Notes: generated by a model not told the origin, from the sequence alone. 11,856 nucleotides of DNA from an uncultured Clostridia bacterium (GCA_946402595.1 CAMIWY010000013.1:1-11856), one strand, 5' to 3'. Counted from the stretch's first letter, positions 6,897-11,856 are shown. Program-made: numbers and translations.

Positions 6897-6941
6897 GGTA
6901 CATCTCAGATGTACCACAGCGGAAAATATATTTCCTATAAT
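6897..6941 (+). promoter_or_regulatory. Operator-like palindrome, copy 2, with a downstream -10 element
   Basis: GGTACATCT-C-AGATGTACC (6897-6915) is a perfect 19-bp palindrome. A consensus TATAAT lies at 6936-6941, so the palindrome covers the -35 position, where the hexamer itself is poor (ACCACA). A protein bound here would directly control transcription toward the structured RNA and the toxin-recombinase operon. Copies 1 and 2 are 89 bp apart centre to centre, which would permit looping. Confidence 0.6.
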
Positions 6942-7019
6942 ACGATCACACCAAGAGAACAGAGGTCACACAAGACTGCTAAGACAGGTAAAAAAGCAAC
7001 AGTGACGGTTCCGGTGTAA

Positions 7020-7433
7020 CGAACATTGGAAACTGAATACACAGTAGGACAGTTGCTGATATGACAATCAGCATTAGTACATTCTTAATCCGGCTCTGTA
7101 AAAGGAGAGCGCCGTCCAGTGATGCGCCATGACCCGCAAGGCGAGCGACAACATCTGAAGGATCAAGCGAGGGGCACCTCGCCGAGCGCGATGACACCGG
7201 ATGGGTATAATGGTACGCTTCCCCAGTCTCAGTCCGTGCGTTAATAGCGTCCCAGGCAAAGAGGGGAAATCGATAGATCGTCGGTGGGGTTAGTGACCCC
7301 GTGAGTGTGCTTCGCCGGCACACGCCTGTCTTATTCCCTGATCCGGGGGCGTGGTGGACAAATGCGGATAGATAAAAGATAACAAAGCGGTGCCGGCAGG
7401 GGGCAGTGCGCCTTCTGAGGTACCGCTTTTTAT
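7020..7433 (+). ncRNA. Putative structured non-coding RNA upstream of the toxin gene
   Basis: No plausible protein is encoded here on either strand, yet the stretch is far richer in G+C than its surroundings: 39 of 60 at 7141-7200 against 23 of 60 at 6841-6900. Many perfect stems are visible. TGCTGAT (7054-7060) pairs with ATCAGCA (7067-7073). GCGAGG (7167-7172) pairs with CCTCGC (7177-7182) on a GGCA loop. CACCG (7195-7199) pairs with CGGTG (7282-7286), enclosing TTCCCC (7219-7224) with GGGGAA (7263-7268) and CGAT/ATCG (7271-7280). GGGGT (7286-7290) pairs with ACCCC (7296-7300). GTGTGC (7305-7310) pairs with GCACAC (7318-7323). It ends in an intrinsic terminator. The 5' end is uncertain and could be as far upstream as about 6948. 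I cannot assign a known RNA class; it could instead be a long regulatory leader. Confidence 0.6.
7384..7433 (+). terminator. Intrinsic terminator ending the structured RNA
   Basis: AAAGCGGTGCC (7384-7394) pairs with GGTACCGCTTT (7419-7429), with one G-U, and the T-run continues with TTATT. It stands 70 bases before the toxin start codon, so the RNA and the toxin are separated by a terminator that must be read through for operon expression. Confidence 0.75.
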
Positions 7434-7453
7434 TACATATCGATCTGCAGATA

Positions 7454-7500
7454 CCTCCGCAGGGAAGCTGTGTGTTCGAGACCACAGAAGAATCTGGAGG
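7454..7500 (+). promoter_or_regulatory. Possible sequestration of the toxin ribosome binding site
   Basis: The Shine-Dalgarno sequence GGAGG (7496-7500) is complementary to CCTCC (7454-7458). A small stem, CTGTG (7468-7472) with CACAG (7483-7487), lies between them and brings the two together. Five base pairs is modest, so this is suggestive only. Confidence 0.3.
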
Positions 7501-7504
7501 ATAT

Positions 7505-8002
7505 ATGGAACGATTTGATTCGAAAGAAAGAGTATTCCGCAGAAGTGAGATATATGACATCGGAGAGCTTGAGGTTACTGGCTCGGAGCAGCAAGGCTGC
7601 CGCCCGGTCCTGATCGTGAGCTCCGATAGGTTCAATGACTACTCACCTGAAGTCATAATCCTGTTCATTACCAGTCAGCTAGACAAACGAGGGAACAAAT
7701 ATCATATTAATCTGCCCGGTGTTCTAGGACTGGAAAAGAAATCGATGGTCCTGGCTGAACAGATCAGGACCGTCGATAAGAGCAGGATCCTGGCAAAGAG
7801 AGGTCAGCTGGATCTGGCTACTATGAACCGTGTCGACAGAGGTCTTAAAACTATCCTCGATCTCAGAGCTTCGGCGGAGGACAAAGAAGTGAAAGAAGCC
7901 TGCAATAAAGAAAAAATGAAGGCCTTTGAGGAATGGAAAAAGCAGAAGAGACTCGAGGAAGAAGTGAGGCGCAGTGCTGCAGCAAGGTGCGCTTCAAAAT
8001 GA
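7505..8002 (+). CDS. MazF/PemK-family endoribonuclease with C-terminal extension
   Basis: This is a 165-residue protein. Residues 12-120 follow the MazF fold closely: the TGSEQ motif, GCRPVLIVSSD with the catalytic arginine at R33, FITSQ with the catalytic threonine at T56, and KKSMVLAEQIRTVDKSRIL before a final MNRVDRGLKTILDL helix. R33 and T56 have the spacing of R25 and T48 in B. subtilis MazF. MazF enzymes cut single-stranded mRNA at short motifs and stop growth. The family is usually about 115 residues, and here a 45-residue lysine/glutamate-rich helix is added. The start at 7505 has GGAGG upstream; a longer frame from 7406 runs back through the terminator and is rejected. No recognisable MazE antitoxin lies on either side. 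The stop overlaps the next start in ATGA. Confidence 0.88.
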   Translation: MERFDSKERVFRRSEIYDIGELEVTGSEQQGCRPVLIVSSDRFNDYSPEVIILFITSQLDKRGNKYHINLPGVLGLEKKSMVLAEQIRTVDKSRILAKRGQLDLATMNRVDRGLKTILDLRASAEDKEVKEACNKEKMKAFEEWKKQKRLEEEVRRSAAARCASK

Positions 8003-8337
8003 CAGAAAGGTTCATGGTGATAACGATGATCGAAATGACAGGATATATATACGACGAGAACGACGATATGGCTCCTGTAATGGATGCGATCCTCCAGAGG
8101 ATCGGGATGGGAGTCAGCTACGGCAAAGATGATGACAACGAATGGATAACCAGGGTCCATCACAGGGACATGGAGGATGCAATCAGAGATATGACTCCCA
8201 GAGAAGAGGAGATCATATGCAAATTCTTCTTCGATAAGAAGAACATCATCGACATCCAGAGAGAGACAGGGCTTCCGCTCGGTCTGATCGGAGGATATAT
8301 AAAAACTCTGAAAGCGAGGATCCTGATATGGCTGTAA
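7999..8337 (+). CDS. Small HTH protein resembling sigma-70 region 4
   Basis: The 112-residue protein begins MTERFMVITMIEMTGYIY and has an acidic N-terminal half of unknown fold. Its C-terminal part, MTPREEEIICKFFFDK followed by IIDIQRETGLPLGLIGGYIK, has the shape of a sigma-70 region 4 helix-turn-helix. It could be an activator of late element genes or the partner of the ribonuclease. The start at 7999 overlaps the toxin stop by four bases (ATGA) with AAGGTG upstream, indicating translational coupling; an in-frame ATG at 7933 lies deep inside the toxin gene and is less likely. The 3' end overlaps the next gene by ten bases. Confidence 0.65.
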   Translation: MTERFMVITMIEMTGYIYDENDDMAPVMDAILQRIGMGVSYGKDDDNEWITRVHHRDMEDAIRDMTPREEEIICKFFFDKKNIIDIQRETGLPLGLIGGYIKTLKARILIWL

Positions 8338-8510
8338 AGAACAGAAATGCCGTAGTGAGAAGCAAAGACTACGAAAAGTCAATGATGTACTGCATGCAGC
8401 TTGCATGTTTGTCAATGATCAGGGAAGAGGGTTTGATTACAGACAACGAGGAATACCTGTATCTACAACAGAAGATACGGGACAAATACAGAGAAGATCC
8501 GGACATATAG
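8328..8510 (+). CDS. 60-aa SHOCT-like protein preceding the recombinase
   Basis: This short helical protein has the core SMIREEGLITDNEEYLYLQQ, which follows the pattern of SHOCT-type sequences: a helix, then GLIT, then acidic-E-Y/F and a second helix. Very similar small ORFs commonly precede serine recombinases in Clostridia elements. Its role is unknown, and a recombination directionality factor is one possibility. An AGGA site lies eight bases before the ATG. The gene overlaps its upstream neighbour by ten bases and ends 12 bases before the recombinase start, so it belongs to the same operon. Confidence 0.65.
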   Translation: MAVKNRNAVVRSKDYEKSMMYCMQLACLSMIREEGLITDNEEYLYLQQKIRDKYREDPDI

Positions 8511-8522
8511 GAGGAAACAGAA

Positions 8523-10385
8523 ATGGCTGAAGTAAGAGTGATAAAGGCAGACCGGGACAGGATCGTCCGCAAAGGACAGAATGTCGATGTGATACGAGTC
8601 GCTGCTTACTGCAGAGTAAGTACCGATACCGAGGACCAGATGAACAGCTACCGTTCTCAGGTGAAATACTATACAGAGATGATATCCAAGAACCCAAAGT
8701 GGCAGCTGGTAGATATCTATTCCGACGCAGCGATCACAGGTACCAAGATAGATAAGAGGGAAGGATTCAGGAACATGATTGCTGACGCTGCATCCGGCAA
8801 GATAGATATGGTGATCACCAAATCCATATCCAGATTTGCCAGGAACACAGTTGATACTCTCAAGTATGTGCGCCAGCTTAAGGAGAAGAATGTAGCTGTA
8901 TTCTTCGAGGATGAGAATATCAACACGATGACTATGGATGGGGAACTGCTCCTCACTGTACTCAGCTCAGTTGCGCAGCAGGAAGTAGAAAACATCTCTG
9001 CAAATGTCAAGAAAGGTCTTCAGATGAAGATGCAGAGAGGAGAACTCGTCGGATTCAACGGATGCCTTGGCTATGACTATGATCCTGCTACGAAGAGCAT
9101 AAGTGTGAACAAGCGTGAGGCTGCTATCGTCAGATATATCTTCAGCAGATACGAAGAAGGTGCGGGTGGCAACGTGATCGCCAGAGAACTTCAGAAGAAG
9201 GGCGCTCTCAAGAAGAATGGCGAATCAGACTGGAAGCCTGAGCACATCCTCGGGATACTCGAAAATGTAAAATATAAAGGGGATCTTGTGATGGGCTCCA
9301 CATATACCATCGATCCAATATCCAAAAAGCGGGTCAAGAACCAGGGCGAGCAGGACAGATATTATGTTGAGAATCACCATGAGCCTATCATAAGCAGAGA
9401 ACTGTTCGACGAGGTACAGGAGATACGAAAGAAGAGAGCGGAAAAGCACAAGGCGGAAGTAGGCAGCCTTTTTGAAGGAAGAAGATATCCATTCAGTGGT
9501 ATAGCGAAGTGCGGTTACTGCGGGAGTTCATATACAAGAAAGACTATCCATGGCAATACCGAGCGGTACAGAAAATATATCTGGGCCTGCAGCAACTATC
9601 AGAAATACGGAAAGAAGACATGCCCACACTGCAAGGTAATAAGGGAGGAGATCCTTGAAGGAGCTTTCGTTGAGAGTTTCAAGAAACTTTGCCAGTCGGA
9701 GGAGAACATCGAACTTATCCGTAAATCATTCAGAGCAACCTTCGATCTGGTCAACACCTCAGATTATTCGGAGCATCTTGCTGAGCTGAGAAAGAAACTC
9801 AAAAAGCAGACTGACAAGAGGCAGAAGCTTGTCGATCTACTTATAACAGATACCATAACTAATGATGTGTTCGATAAGAAGGTCTCCGGAATAGATAACC
9901 AGATAGCTAATATCCGTAACCGTATAGCTCATTTTGAAGTGATAGACAAGAGAGCCAAGGACAGGCAGAAAAGCTTGGAAGCGCTTGAAGAGAAACTTAA
10001 AAAAGGCAAGAGCCTCACATACTTTGATCCTGACCTGTTTGAAGCTGCAATAGAGCGTATCACGATAGGCGGATATGATGAGAATGGAGATGCTGATCCA
10101 TACAGACTTGAGTTTGTTCTCAGAAACGGAGAGACTCACCTGCATGCCGGAAGAGACTATGTGCCACAGCGCAGAAACGCTGTGGCCCGGCAGTATCCGG
10201 AAGAATTCCGCGAGAAAGATTACTTTGAGATCTGCCATTTCAAGTATTACTCGCAGTATTTTAAGTTTGCAAGAGCGGAAGACGGAATGAGGAAAGTGCT
10301 CCTGGATGGAGTCGATGTCAGGATCATGTGGCCTGTTGCAAGAGACGAGGATCAGAATGAGATAACTGAAGGATCGATAGTCTGA
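8523..10385 (+). CDS. Large serine recombinase (site-specific integrase/excisionase)
   Basis: A 620-residue protein with the full domain order of the large serine integrases. The N-terminal resolvase domain (about 24-165) has the nucleophile S33 in AAYCRVSTD, the catalytic arginines in SISRFARNT (101-109) and the long E-helix from about 139 on. The recombinase domain (about 177-300) reads FNGCLGYDYD, then WKPEHILGILENVKYKGDL. The zinc ribbon has C330, C333, C356 and C367, with an extra C370. A coiled coil rich in lysine and glutamate spans about 415-500. Length and key residues are intact, so it should be active. AGGAGG lies eight bases before the start. It is the last gene of the operon that begins with the ribonuclease. 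The family joins attP and attB and needs a partner factor to excise. Confidence 0.95.
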   Translation: MAEVRVIKADRDRIVRKGQNVDVIRVAAYCRVSTDTEDQMNSYRSQVKYYTEMISKNPKWQLVDIYSDAAITGTKIDKREGFRNMIADAASGKIDMVITKSISRFARNTVDTLKYVRQLKEKNVAVFFEDENINTMTMDGELLLTVLSSVAQQEVENISANVKKGLQMKMQRGELVGFNGCLGYDYDPATKSISVNKREAAIVRYIFSRYEEGAGGNVIARELQKKGALKKNGESDWKPEHILGILENVKYKGDLVMGSTYTIDPISKKRVKNQGEQDRYYVENHHEPIISRELFDEVQEIRKKRAEKHKAEVGSLFEGRRYPFSGIAKCGYCGSSYTRKTIHGNTERYRKYIWACSNYQKYGKKTCPHCKVIREEILEGAFVESFKKLCQSEENIELIRKSFRATFDLVNTSDYSEHLAELRKKLKKQTDKRQKLVDLLITDTITNDVFDKKVSGIDNQIANIRNRIAHFEVIDKRAKDRQKSLEALEEKLKKGKSLTYFDPDLFEAAIERITIGGYDENGDADPYRLEFVLRNGETHLHAGRDYVPQRRNAVARQYPEEFREKDYFEICHFKYYSQYFKFARAEDGMRKVLLDGVDVRIMWPVARDEDQNEITEGSIV

Positions 10386-10412
10386 TCTTTGGAAATTAAA
10401 CTACAGGTTGAA

Positions 10413-10452
10413 TTTACATGCCGTTTTACATGTGCTATAGTCTACATGTAAA
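10413..10452 (+). promoter_or_regulatory. Promoter covered by a three-copy TTTACATG operator
   Basis: TTTACA (10413-10418), a 17-bp spacer and TATAGT (10436-10441) make a strong promoter. The octamer TTTACATG occurs at 10413-10420 and again at 10425-10432, and its inverse CATGTAAA at 10445-10452. The copies thus cover the -35, the spacer and the start region. Copies two and three form an inverted pair around the -10. A repressor bound here would shut the promoter fully. The XRE-type gene at 10692 is the obvious candidate, by autoregulation. Confidence 0.65.
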
Positions 10453-10485
10453 TAAGACCGAAAGGCCAGAAAGGAAATTATATAG

Positions 10486-10611
10486 ATGACTTACAGACTC
10501 ATTTGCGTACAGAACTTTATATGCGAACAAGATCTCCACATCATAGATAAGGAGAATGGTTTTGTGTGCAAATATGAGACAGTAGATAGAGAGGTGCGGC
10601 AGCCAGATTAA
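10486..10611 (+). CDS. Possible 41-aa protein in the leader of the XRE gene
   Basis: The frame begins MTYRLICVQNFICEQDLHII and ends REVRQPD. It lies about 40 bases downstream of the TTTACATG promoter and has AAAGGAA nine bases before the ATG. It ends 30 bases before an intrinsic terminator, so promoter, ORF and terminator form a self-contained unit. I do not recognise the sequence. It could be a leader peptide acting on the terminator, a small effector, or a chance frame. Confidence 0.4.
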   Translation: MTYRLICVQNFICEQDLHIIDKENGFVCKYETVDREVRQPD

Positions 10612-10641
10612 AGCCGGACCAGTTAGATAACGACTTCATAT

Positions 10642-10677
10642 CCGCTTGTCTCATATACGGGATAAGCGGTTTTTTTA
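10642..10677 (+). terminator. Intrinsic terminator just ahead of the XRE gene
   Basis: CCGCTTGTC (10642-10650) pairs with GATAAGCGG (10661-10669), with one G-U, and is followed by eight T (10670-10677). The Shine-Dalgarno sequence of the next gene starts only four bases later (GGGAGG, 10681-10686). No room is left for a promoter between them, so expression of that gene needs read-through or anti-termination. Confidence 0.8.
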
Positions 10678-10691
10678 TACGGGAGGAAAAC

Positions 10692-11009
10692 ATGAATTTG
10701 GAAGCAACAGGCAACAAAAAGCTGCCGACTATCGATCTTAAGAAAACAGGACAGAATATCCAGAAGATGAGAAAAGAAGCAGGAATCTCCGTCAGGGAGC
10801 TGCAGGTTATGTTCGGGTTCAGAAGCCCGCAGGCCATCTATAACTGGCAGAACGGAACCAGCCTTCCTACTGTCGATAACCTTATCATCCTTGCTTTGAT
10901 CCTTAGGACTACCATCGATGAGATCATTGCCATTGAAGGCGATGACTCTGAAGAGCAGGGCGATTCAAAAATGTATCCACAAATAAAAATATTTCATACG
11001 GTCTCTTAG
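10692..11009 (+). CDS. XRE-family HTH regulator, 105 aa, running into tRNA-Asn
   Basis: Residues about 16-80 form a Cro/C1-type HTH: DLKKTGQNIQKMRKEAG, then VRELQVMFGFRSPQAIYNWQNG, then DNLIILALILRTTIDEII. This matches the small XRE regulators common in Clostridia genomes and mobile elements. GGGAGG lies five bases before the ATG. After the acidic EGDDSEEQGD stretch the frame continues through about 10 odd residues, and its stop (11007-11009) falls inside the first tRNA gene, whose 5' end is at 11000. The natural C-terminus may have been lost in a rearrangement at this junction. It probably regulates its own TTTACATG-flanked promoter. Confidence 0.8.
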   Translation: MNLEATGNKKLPTIDLKKTGQNIQKMRKEAGISVRELQVMFGFRSPQAIYNWQNGTSLPTVDNLIILALILRTTIDEIIAIEGDDSEEQGDSKMYPQIKIFHTVS

Positions 11010-11075
11010 CTCAACAGGCAGAGCGGCGCCCTGTTAAGGCGACGGTTGCAGGTTCGATTCCTGCAGAGACCGCCA
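11000..11075 (+). tRNA. tRNA-Asn (anticodon GTT)
   Basis: The acceptor arms GGTCTCT and AGAGACC pair fully, followed by discriminator G and an encoded CCA. The anticodon loop is CTGTTAA. The T-arm has GGTTCGATTCC. It is the first gene of the cluster and overlaps the last ten bases of the upstream XRE reading frame. No clear separate promoter is visible ahead of it. Confidence 0.95.
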
Positions 11076-11079
11076 ATAT

Positions 11080-11154
11080 GGTCTCTTCGTCTAAAGGTAG
11101 GACACAGGGTTTTCATCCCTGTAATGCTGAGTTCAATTCTCGCAGAGATCACCA
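11080..11154 (+). tRNA. tRNA-Glu (anticodon TTC)
   Basis: GGTCTCT pairs with AGAGATC (one G-U), with discriminator A and an encoded CCA. The anticodon stem CAGGG/CCCTG closes the loop TTTTCAT. Only four bases (ATAT) separate it from tRNA-Asn, so they share a transcript. Confidence 0.95.
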
Positions 11155-11158
11155 TTAA

Positions 11159-11233
11159 AGCCCTTTCGTCTAACTGGAAGGATGCCGGATCCTGATTCCG
11201 GAGGTGTGAGTTCGATTCTTGCAGGGGCTGCCA
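11159..11233 (+). tRNA. tRNA-Gln (anticodon CTG) with unusual C33
   Basis: AGCCCTT pairs with AGGGGCT, with discriminator G and an encoded CCA. The anticodon stem CCGGA/TCCGG closes the loop TCCTGAT, which places CTG at 34-36 but gives C instead of the near-universal T at position 33. The T-stem has two G-U pairs. It is probably a tRNA-Gln for CAG, but of doubtful quality. Confidence 0.8.
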
Positions 11234-11236
11234 GAT

Positions 11237-11310
11237 AGCCCTTTCGTCTAACGGCAGGACATCGGACTTTGACTCCGGCAGTGCAGGTTCGAGTCCTGCA
11301 GGGGCTGCCA
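11237..11310 (+). tRNA. tRNA-Gln (anticodon TTG)
   Basis: It has the same acceptor as the preceding gene (AGCCCTT), discriminator G and an encoded CCA. The stem CGGA/TCCG closes the loop CTTTGAC, with the normal T33. It can read CAA and, by wobble, CAG. Confidence 0.95.
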
Positions 11311-11314
11311 ATAT

Positions 11315-11389
11315 GGTCCGTTAGTATAACGGCTACTATACCCGGTTGTCAGCCGGGAGCAACGGGTTCGATTCCCGTACGGACCGCCA
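11315..11389 (+). tRNA. tRNA-Asp (anticodon GTC)
   Basis: GGTCCGT pairs with ACGGACC, with discriminator G and an encoded CCA. The anticodon stem CCCGG/CCGGG closes the loop TTGTCAG. The T-arm is GGGTTCGATTCCC. Confidence 0.95.
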
Positions 11390-11394
11390 ATATT

Positions 11395-11468
11395 ATCCTG
11401 ATAGTTCAATGGCAGAACAACGGTCTCCAAAACCGCAGATGAGAGTTCGAATCTTTCTCAGGGTGCCA
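11395..11468 (+). tRNA. tRNA-Trp (anticodon CCA)
   Basis: ATCCTGA pairs with TCAGGGT (one T-G), with discriminator G and an encoded CCA. The anticodon loop is CTCCAAA. Confidence 0.92.
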
Positions 11469-11469
11469 T

Positions 11470-11546
11470 ACGCACTTAACTCAGTGGTTCAGAGTACCCG
11501 TCTGATACGCGGGCGGTCCGCAGTTCGAATCTGCGAGTGCGTACCA
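11470..11546 (+). tRNA. tRNA-Ile (anticodon GAT)
   Basis: ACGCACT pairs perfectly with AGTGCGT, with discriminator A and an encoded CCA. The anticodon loop is CTGATAC on a CCCGT/GCGGG stem. Only one base separates it from the CCA of tRNA-Trp. Confidence 0.9.
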
Positions 11547-11550
11547 ATAA

Positions 11551-11626
11551 GGTCTCCTCGTCTAAAGGGCAGGACGCCAGACTCTCACTCTGGAAATGCA
11601 GGGTTCAAGTCCCGCGGAGATCACCA
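11551..11626 (+). tRNA. tRNA-Glu (anticodon CTC)
   Basis: GGTCTCC pairs with GGAGATC, with discriminator A and an encoded CCA. The stem CCAGA/TCTGG closes the loop CTCTCAC. It is the second glutamate tRNA of the cluster, specific for GAG. Confidence 0.94.
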
Positions 11627-11633
11627 ATGTTAT

Positions 11634-11709
11634 GTGGGTCGTAGCTTAATGGTAAAGCACCGGATTGTGGCTCCGGTCAATGCAGGTTCAAGTCCTGTCG
11701 ATCCTCCCA
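11634..11709 (+). tRNA. tRNA-His (anticodon GTG)
   Basis: The anticodon loop TTGTGGC sits on a CCGGA/TCCGG stem. The extra 5' G (11634) faces discriminator C, as is diagnostic for bacterial tRNA-His. The next pair is T-T, a mismatch, and the rest of the acceptor (GGGTCG with CGATCC) pairs with one G-U. CCA is encoded. Confidence 0.93.
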
Positions 11710-11714
11710 GTTAT

Positions 11715-11791
11715 GAGCACGTGTCCCAGTGGTCTAAGGAGGCGGGTTGCAACCCCGTTGTTCGCCGGTTCGAATCCAGCCGTGCTCTCCA
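11715..11791 (+). tRNA. tRNA-Cys (anticodon GCA)
   Basis: GAGCACG pairs with CGTGCTC, with discriminator T, as usual for cysteine tRNAs, and an encoded CCA. The anticodon loop is TTGCAAC. Confidence 0.94.
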
Positions 11792-11795
11792 ATAT

Positions 11796-11856
11796 GGTAA
11801 AGTAGCTCCAATGGTAGAGCGCAGGATTGAAGTTCCTGGCGGTGCTGGTTCGAGCC
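11796..11856 (+). tRNA. tRNA-Phe (anticodon GAA), 3' end cut by window
   Basis: It starts with GGTAAAG. The D-arm is GCTC/GAGC, and the stem CAGGA/TCCTG closes the loop TTGAAGT. The window ends within the T-arm. Confidence 0.88.

Noticed and set aside
6852..7019. A 55-codon plus-strand frame ending KTGKKATVTVPV
   Set aside because: The tail looks protein-like, but there is no ribosome binding site and the frame runs across the perfect palindrome and the TATAAT element. Kept only as a weak possibility.
7020..7433. Retron or diversity-generating RNA
   Set aside because: No reverse transcriptase is encoded in the window.
7020..7433. T-box, RNase P, tmRNA or SRP RNA
   Set aside because: None of the conserved motifs I know for these classes is visible.
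7406..7504. A longer start for the MazF gene giving 198 residues
   Set aside because: The extra 33 codons run through the terminator hairpin and do not resemble MazF. The ATG at 7505 has a ribosome binding site and gives the family-standard N-terminus.
6979..7635. A 218-codon minus-strand frame across the structured region
   Set aside because: It overlaps the toxin gene and the terminator, has no family resemblance and lacks a credible ribosome binding site. It is an effect of GC-rich structured DNA.
2705..10454. Near-identical 16-mers (15 of 16) at 2705-2720 and 10439-10454 as possible attachment sites
   Set aside because: The second lies just after the recombinase, but one AT-rich 15/16 match among all pairs in this length is expected with appreciable probability. 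The match does not extend, and it would place araC inside the element.
1..11856. CRISPR array or transposon-type insertion sequence
   Set aside because: No regularly spaced repeats and no DDE or HUH transposase were found on either strand.

Overview
The window looks like a chromosomal segment of a Clostridia-type gut Bacillota, with an accessory element between two host regions. The evidence for the host is indirect. Shine-Dalgarno sites are strong (AGGAGG type). There is a near-perfect Gram-positive CGAAC-N4-GTTCG LexA box, and intrinsic terminators are common. The tRNA genes are packed and encode their own CCA. Genes use many AGA/AGG and ATA codons. The species cannot be named from sequence alone.

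Layout. (1) 1-2370, minus strand: the first 790 codons of a GH2 beta-galactosidase, cut by the window edge. Divergent from it at 2742-3605 (+) is an AraC-family regulator, with paired promoters and operator-like repeats between. This is a typical carbohydrate-use locus. (2) 3606-4017: a gene-poor junction with hairpins and perhaps gene remnants. (3) 4018-5600: a LexA-box promoter drives a 96-aa protein of unknown function, an XRE repressor and an ImmA/IrrE metallopeptidase. This is a repressor plus anti-repressor-protease switch of the ICE/prophage kind. (4) 5601-6362: hairpin-rich DNA holding one 58-aa ORF and two strong terminators. (5) 6363-6803: a small HTH regulator, followed by two matching 19-bp palindromes. 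(6) about 7020-7433: a GC-rich, strongly structured non-coding stretch ending in an intrinsic terminator. (7) 7505-10385: a tight operon of a MazF/PemK-type ribonuclease with a charged C-terminal extension, a sigma-region-4-like HTH protein, a 60-aa SHOCT-like protein and a 620-aa large serine recombinase. (8) 10386-11009: a promoter wrapped in three copies of TTTACATG, a 41-aa ORF, a terminator and another XRE-type regulator. (9) 11000 to the end: eleven tRNA genes (Asn, Glu, Gln, Gln, Asp, Trp, Ile, Glu, His, Cys, Phe), the last one cut by the window edge.

How the parts may work together (inference). DNA damage would inactivate LexA and raise XRE/ImmA expression. The HTH regulators and their palindromes would gate the recombinase operon, in which toxin and recombinase are co-transcribed. 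No relaxase, conjugation or phage structural gene is present, so this is a small, non-autonomous or degraded serine-recombinase element. The main novelty candidate is the structured RNA-terminator-MazF arrangement. It resembles the layout of type III toxin-antitoxin loci, but here the toxin is MazF-type and the RNA shows no tandem repeats.
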